The position numbers were made by a program, and so were the translations under genes. Under the pieces are notes generated by a model that was not told the DNA's origin, did not search any database, and saw nothing but the letters and a program-made list of their open reading frames with translations. A DNA stretch of 64,000 nt from Puia sp. (lineage in GTDB: Bacteria; Bacteroidota; Bacteroidia; Chitinophagales; Chitinophagaceae): NCBI GenBank assembly GCA_031292515.1, contig JARLGZ010000076.1:62001-126000 (forward strand), written 5' to 3'. Below are positions 59,976 through 64,000 of the stretch, in pieces. The stretch's first letter is position 1. Each line of letters begins with the position of its first letter.

Positions 59976-61298
59976 TTACCCTTCGCCGTCCAGCACCTTC
60001 CGGATTGCCTGCGCCTTGAGCAGACATTCTTCGTATTCCTTTTCCGGCTCGCTGTTGAAGGTAATCCCCGAGCCCACCTGGTAAGACAGGTGACGGCTTG
60101 CACGGTTATAGAAGATGCTTCGTATCACCACGTTGAAATCGAAATCGCGGGCATCGGCTCCTGACCCCGGCAATGCATACCCGACGGCGCCGGAGAACAG
60201 GCCCCGCCGGCTCCGCTCGTATTGTGCGATCAATTCCATCACCCTCTTTTTCGGGGCTCCGGTCATCGACCCCATAGGAAAGGTCTCCCGCAGGCAATCG
60301 CCGAGACCCATGCCCGGCAACAGTTCGCCGCTGATGGTGGAAATCATCTGGTGTACCTGCGGAAAGCTGTAGATGCCGTAGAGCTCCTCGACCCGCACGC
60401 TGCCCGGCAGACAGACCCTGGAAAGATCGTTCCGCACCAGGTCTACCACCATCACATTTTCGGCGCGGTCTTTTTCGCTATGATAAAGATTTTCCCTGTT
60501 CAGCCGGTCCTGTTCAGGATCCGGCAGGTTCCGAGGCGAAGTACCCTTTATCGGCTGCGAGAAGAGCTTTCCCGCTTTGCAGGCCAGGTATCGCTCGGGG
60601 CTGGCGCAGAAGAGATAGTGGTCGTCCAGTCTGTAAAAAGCGCCGAAGGGCGTGGGTGAGGCCTCGCTCAGGGCCAGGTAGACGGCTATCGGATCGAGCA
60701 CGGTCCCGTCCGCAAAAAACTCCTGGCAGAAATTAATCTCGTAACAGTCTCCCCGCAGGATATGTGCGCGCAGCCGCTGTATCGTCTCTATATACTCTTC
60801 ACGCGTGAACTTCGATTGCAGTGGCTCCTGCGTTGTGACCGCCGGCCCCCTGGCCCGCGACGGCGAATCGAGGATCTGCTGAAAAATGATCGTGGCCTGC
60901 CGTTCAACCTGTTCAGCCTCTTCAGCCGGCACTCCGATGCGTAGGTGGTCCTTGTTCAACTCGATTACGGTCTCCGGGACGAAGAAAAAAAGATCGGGGA
61001 AGCCGATCGGGTCGCTGTAAGCAGGGGGAACCCCATCCGGATGATCAGACAGCGCCTTGCCGGGGAGGGTTGAGGGCGTTCCCGCATCATAGCCGACATG
61101 ACCAAAGAGCCATTCGGAATTGTTCTTCCGGGCAAACTCTTCGAGCAACGAAAAGGGATCGGGAACCCTATCCGCCGGAACACGCAACTGTTCCGAAGCA
61201 CCCACTGCCAGCAAGCACTCGAAGGTATGAGGGGCTATCCGGTAGGCATGGCTATCCAGAAAAAGGCAAATGTTGAACCGGGAAGCCCAATTCAACAT
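59976..61298 (-). CDS. pabB: Aminodeoxychorismate synthase component I / anthranilate synthase-like
   Basis: 440 residues from the ATG at 61298; a longer reading has no family counterpart. The chorismate-binding domain has RGDCYEINFCQEFF, SQPIKGTSPRNLPD, ENVMVVDLVRNDLS, GSMTGAPKKRVMELI and GSGITFNSEPEKEYEE. The Lys in PIKGT (Lys251) is the residue that forms the covalent intermediate in PabB enzymes; anthranilate synthases usually have Ala-Gly-Thr there. It makes 4-amino-4-deoxychorismate for folate with a glutaminase partner not seen here. The N-terminal 160 residues are the less conserved half-domain. The gene is 69 bases from the acidic protein gene. Confidence 0.88.
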   Translation of the reverse strand: MLNWASRFNICLFLDSHAYRIAPHTFECLLAVGASEQLRVPADRVPDPFSLLEEFARKNNSEWLFGHVGYDAGTPSTLPGKALSDHPDGVPPAYSDPIGFPDLFFFVPETVIELNKDHLRIGVPAEEAEQVERQATIIFQQILDSPSRARGPAVTTQEPLQSKFTREEYIETIQRLRAHILRGDCYEINFCQEFFADGTVLDPIAVYLALSEASPTPFGAFYRLDDHYLFCASPERYLACKAGKLFSQPIKGTSPRNLPDPEQDRLNRENLYHSEKDRAENVMVVDLVRNDLSRVCLPGSVRVEELYGIYSFPQVHQMISTISGELLPGMGLGDCLRETFPMGSMTGAPKKRVMELIAQYERSRRGLFSGAVGYALPGSGADARDFDFNVVIRSIFYNRASRHLSYQVGSGITFNSEPEKEYEECLLKAQAIRKVLDGEG

Positions 61299-61367
61299 TT
61301 GTATTTTTATTTTCTGAAAATCAGTGATCGCGAATGTAACGAACCGTCTGGTCACTATGGAGAGTTG

Positions 61368-61841
61368 TCAAAAATCGTCCTCTTCCTCGTCGAAGCTGCT
61401 TTCCCCGAAAAGATCCAGGTCCTTAAAGTCTTCGTCGAAGCCCAGGTCATCTTCTTCTTTTGCAGATTTTTTTGAGGCGCCGCCGGGGCTGCCGGCGCCG
61501 CTACCGGTGGTCTTTTTGGATTTCGATTTGGGGATATCGAATTCGTCGAAGTCAGGGTCCCATTCTTCGTCTTCTTCGACTTTTTCCCATTCGTCTACTT
61601 CGTCCGCCAGGTCCTCCTCCTCATCATCCTCCTCGTCGGCATCCTTTTTGGATTTTGACGGAGCCTTTGATGCCTTCCTGGATGCGGGCTTAGTATCTTC
61701 CGTATCATCATCGTCGTCGTCATCCTCATCCTCGTCCGCAGGTTTTTTGGATTTGGGCGTAGACTTTGCCGATGTCTCCTTTGATGATTGAGGTGCGGAT
61801 TTCTTTGAACCCTTTTCCTCCTTATCAGATTTTGATGCCAT
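61368..61841 (-). CDS. Acidic, lysine/serine-rich low-complexity protein
   Basis: 157 residues with two alternating compositions: Lys/Ser/Ala/Pro-rich basic segments (about 5-35, 50-67, 103-128) and strongly acidic ones, including a run of seven Asp near residue 40 and Glu/Asp-rich 68-97. The C-terminus (LGFDEDFKDLDLFGESSFDE) is acidic with spaced aromatic residues and looks like a binding peptide. The whole chain should be unfolded. I recall similar proteins near purA in Chitinophagaceae. The pattern resembles RNA polymerase delta-type or histone-like tails. Function unknown. Confidence 0.65.
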   Translation of the reverse strand: MASKSDKEEKGSKKSAPQSSKETSAKSTPKSKKPADEDEDDDDDDDTEDTKPASRKASKAPSKSKKDADEEDDEEEDLADEVDEWEKVEEDEEWDPDFDEFDIPKSKSKKTTGSGAGSPGGASKKSAKEEDDLGFDEDFKDLDLFGESSFDEEEDDF

Positions 61842-61955
61842 GGTCTAATAAGATTGTTCTGTAAAATTTCAGCGAAGTTTTTAATCCGCCAAATTTTTTA
61901 AAATAATTTTTTTAAAAACAAAGCTCTTTTTTATTGCCCGGTTGGCTTCTTTTCT

Positions 61956-63221
61956 CTATAGGTTTTCTATTAACTGGTCTCGTCCGGGTCCGTTGGAAAT
62001 AAAGGCCACCTTTACCCCCAGGAATTTGTTGATGAAATCTACGTATTCTTTCATCCTGGCAGGCAAGTTATTATAATTTTTTAAAGAAGTGATATCCGAT
62101 TTCCAGCCTTCGAAGGATTCCAGGACGGGAACGATCGGCAGGCGGCTCATCTGGAAGGGGACTTCCGTGGTTTTCTGACCGTTCACTTCGTAGGCGGTGC
62201 AGACTTTCAGCTCTTTGAATGCGTCCAGCACGTCGGCCTTTGTCATGACAATCTTTGTGACGCCGTTGATCATACAGGCGAATTTCAGGGCGACGAGGTC
62301 GATCCAGCCGCAGCGACGGGGTCTGCCGGTCGTGGCGCCGAATTCGCTGCCTGTCTTCCGCAGTTCTTCCCCGGTTTCATCTTCCAGTTCAGTCGGGAAG
62401 GGACCGCTGCCAACCCGCGTGCAATAAGCCTTGCTGACACCGATGACGTCGCGGATCAGCTGGGGGGCGACACCCAGCCCGGAACAAACGCCCGCGGATA
62501 TGGTATTGGAGGACGTCACAAAGGGGAAGGTCCCGAAATCCACGTCCAGCATGCTACCCTGGGCTCCTTCCGCGAGCACTTTTTTCCCCTGGCTGATTCT
62601 TTCGTTGATAAAGTATTCCCCGTTGACGATCTTGAAGGATCGCATAAACTCCAGGGCTTCGAAGAATTCTTCCTCCCACTCGGAAATGTCTTCATGGAAG
62701 TTCAGCCCGTCCAGCAATTTCTGGTGTTTGAGGCGCAGTTTTATATACTGTGTAGTAAAGCTTTTGTCCAGCAAGTCCCCCACTCTCAGCCCATTCCGTC
62801 CCGTCTTGTCCATATAGGCGGGGCCGATGCCTTTCAGGGTGGAACCGATCTTCTCGTGTCCTTTGGAAGTCTCGGAGGCTTTGTCCAGCGCCCGGTGCGT
62901 CGGCAGGATCAGGTGCGCCCGCTGGGAGATATACAGGTTTTTGCGATAGTCCACGCCGAAGGCGGCCACCGAATTGCATTCTCTTTTCAGGGTCACGGGA
63001 TCCAGCACCACTCCATTCCCGATCAGGTTGGTCGTCTTTTCGTGAAAGATCCCCGAGGGGATCTGGTGCAATACAATCTTCTTATCATTTACGTAGAGCG
63101 TATGACCGGCGTTGGGTCCACCCTGGAAGCGGGCGATCAGGTCATAGCGGGGCGCAAAAAAATCCACGATCTTTCCTTTGCCTTCGTCGCCCCACTGGAG
63201 GCCTAAAATTACATCAACCAT
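61956..63221 (-). CDS. purA: Adenylosuccinate synthetase
   Basis: 421 residues, full length. LGLQWGDEGKGKIVDFFAPR holds the GTP-binding loop and catalytic Asp; GGPNAGHTLY has the catalytic His and GPAYMDKTGRNGLRVGDL the IMP-binding part; EGAQGSMLDVDFGTFPFVTS and TTGRPRRCGWIDL follow. PurA joins IMP and aspartate at the cost of GTP, the first committed step to AMP. The order relA/spoT, purA and the acidic protein on the minus strand suggests a possible shared transcript, with gaps of 139 and 114 bases. Confidence 0.97.
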   Translation of the reverse strand: MVDVILGLQWGDEGKGKIVDFFAPRYDLIARFQGGPNAGHTLYVNDKKIVLHQIPSGIFHEKTTNLIGNGVVLDPVTLKRECNSVAAFGVDYRKNLYISQRAHLILPTHRALDKASETSKGHEKIGSTLKGIGPAYMDKTGRNGLRVGDLLDKSFTTQYIKLRLKHQKLLDGLNFHEDISEWEEEFFEALEFMRSFKIVNGEYFINERISQGKKVLAEGAQGSMLDVDFGTFPFVTSSNTISAGVCSGLGVAPQLIRDVIGVSKAYCTRVGSGPFPTELEDETGEELRKTGSEFGATTGRPRRCGWIDLVALKFACMINGVTKIVMTKADVLDAFKELKVCTAYEVNGQKTTEVPFQMSRLPIVPVLESFEGWKSDITSLKNYNNLPARMKEYVDFINKFLGVKVAFISNGPGRDQLIENL

Positions 63222-63360
63222 TATTCCTTATGATTTTTTATTCCTTATGATTTCTGCGATTTGCAAGTGTCCTTATTGCCGGGTAAAAAAATCGCCCGGG
63301 CCGGTCCTGTTTGTCAAAACGGGGCAAAAATAGGTGAAGAAAAAGAAATGCCGGATATTT

Positions 63361-64000
63361 TTATGCATTTTCGGTATCGTAGCGGGTTACGGAGTGGATA
63401 CCACTCAGTTGTTTCAGCCTTCCCACCAGCTCTTCCAGTTCCTCTTTGTCATGGACATAAATCCTGATATTGCCTTCGAATAACCCTTCTTTGGCTTCGA
63501 TCGTGATGGCGTTGATATTGAGCCGCAATTCCCCGGAGATGAGATTGGTGATCTTGTTCACCACGCCGACATCGTCCATGCCCACGATACGGATCCCGGT
63601 CAGGAAAGAGATCTCCTTGTTTTTGGCCCATTTGGTCTTTACGACCCGGTGGCCGTAGTTGGCCATGAGCTTGGCGGCATTGGGGCAATTGGTACGGTGG
63701 ATGGTGAGACCCTTGCCTACCGATACGAAACCGAATACGTCGTCTCCCGGGATGGGTTTGCAGCAATTGGCCAGGGTGTAGACGATCCGGTCGCTGCTTT
63801 CGCCGAAGATAATGAGCTCGGCATCCTTACGGGGCAGGGCCGTATCGGTTTTTATTTCGGCGACGGGCTTGGGCGGGCGGGGTGGTTCGAGCCTGTCTCC
63901 CAGAAGGTTAAATTCCTTCAGCTCTTTCAGGTCGATATTTTTCACGGAGACCTGGTAGAAGAGGTCGAGGGACGAATTGTACTTGTAGAAAGCGGTCAGG
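63361..64000 (-). CDS. RelA/SpoT family (p)ppGpp synthetase/hydrolase, C-terminal part
   Basis: Only the last 213 residues are in the window; the frame runs off the right edge. LTAFYKYNSSLDLFYQVSVK leads into the helical region, LANCCKPIPGDDVFGFVSVG is the zinc-finger/RIS-type Cys motif, and ISFLTGIRIVGMDDVGVVNK starts the ACT domain that ends the protein. RelA/SpoT enzymes make and break (p)ppGpp; these C-terminal domains control the balance on the ribosome. Most Bacteroidota have one bifunctional Rel, but the catalytic half is not visible here, so the exact type cannot be told. Confidence 0.93.
   Translation of the reverse strand, partial: LTAFYKYNSSLDLFYQVSVKNIDLKELKEFNLLGDRLEPPRPPKPVAEIKTDTALPRKDAELIIFGESSDRIVYTLANCCKPIPGDDVFGFVSVGKGLTIHRTNCPNAAKLMANYGHRVVKTKWAKNKEISFLTGIRIVGMDDVGVVNKITNLISGELRLNINAITIEAKEGLFEGNIRIYVHDKEELEELVGRLKQLSGIHSVTRYDTENA

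Noticed and set aside
1-64000. Prophage or insertion sequence
   Set aside because: No integrase, transposase, terminal repeats or phage structural genes were found in any frame that I could support.

Overview
The window is about 64 kb of a Bacteroidota chromosome, most likely from the Chitinophagaceae and on the GC-rich side for that family. The evidence is a long type IX secretion substrate with a C-terminal sorting domain, a TonB receptor with a carboxypeptidase-like N-terminal domain, two orphan FtsX-type permeases, -7 promoter elements of the TAnnTTTG type, and the order pheT / coiled-coil gene / zapA / rny. I see no tRNA or rRNA genes, no insertion sequences, no prophage and no CRISPR array. 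Gene calls are read from the sequence and from remembered family motifs; no database search was run.

From 1 to about 13.8 kb is a surface polysaccharide locus that continues past the left edge. It holds a GT-C type membrane glycosyltransferase (cut by the edge), an FkbM methyltransferase, a Wzx-type flippase, four soluble glycosyltransferases (three GT4, one GT2), an FkbM-like protein, a 2-oxoglutarate/Fe(II) oxygenase and two O-antigen polymerase/ligase-like membrane proteins. An ABC exporter and a DUF983 protein follow, then a terminator at 16.2 kb.

From 16.3 to 25 kb most genes lie on the minus strand. They are a TonB receptor preceded by a small secreted Cys/His-rich protein, which together look like a metal uptake pair. 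Next come an ECF sigma factor between two small membrane proteins, a TPR histidine kinase with its LuxR-type regulator, and a thiolase. From 25 to 42 kb are pyrD, two FtsX-type permeases, a 1317-residue type IX substrate with six internal repeats, TerC, a 46-residue small protein, a divergent GH78 protein, a DNA alkylation repair protein and a DUF1080 protein.

From 42 to 64 kb the content is mostly housekeeping: rsmE, dnaB, a DUF6600 lipoprotein, pheT, zapA, rny, rplS, tatA, tatC, gatA, a lytic transglycosylase, a cytochrome c/VCBS lipoprotein, pabB, purA and the 3' part of relA/spoT. Upstream of dnaB is an AT-rich 0.5 kb gap with three DnaA-box-like sites spaced exactly 21 bp apart, flanked by minus-strand genes on the left and mainly plus-strand genes on the right. 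It is a candidate replication origin or DnaA-controlled promoter.

Two themes run through the window. Short repeat families sit just after stop codons. Low-complexity in-frame insertions sit in loops of otherwise conserved enzymes (rsmE, pyrD, pheT, a GT4, the GH78 protein, an FtsX permease).
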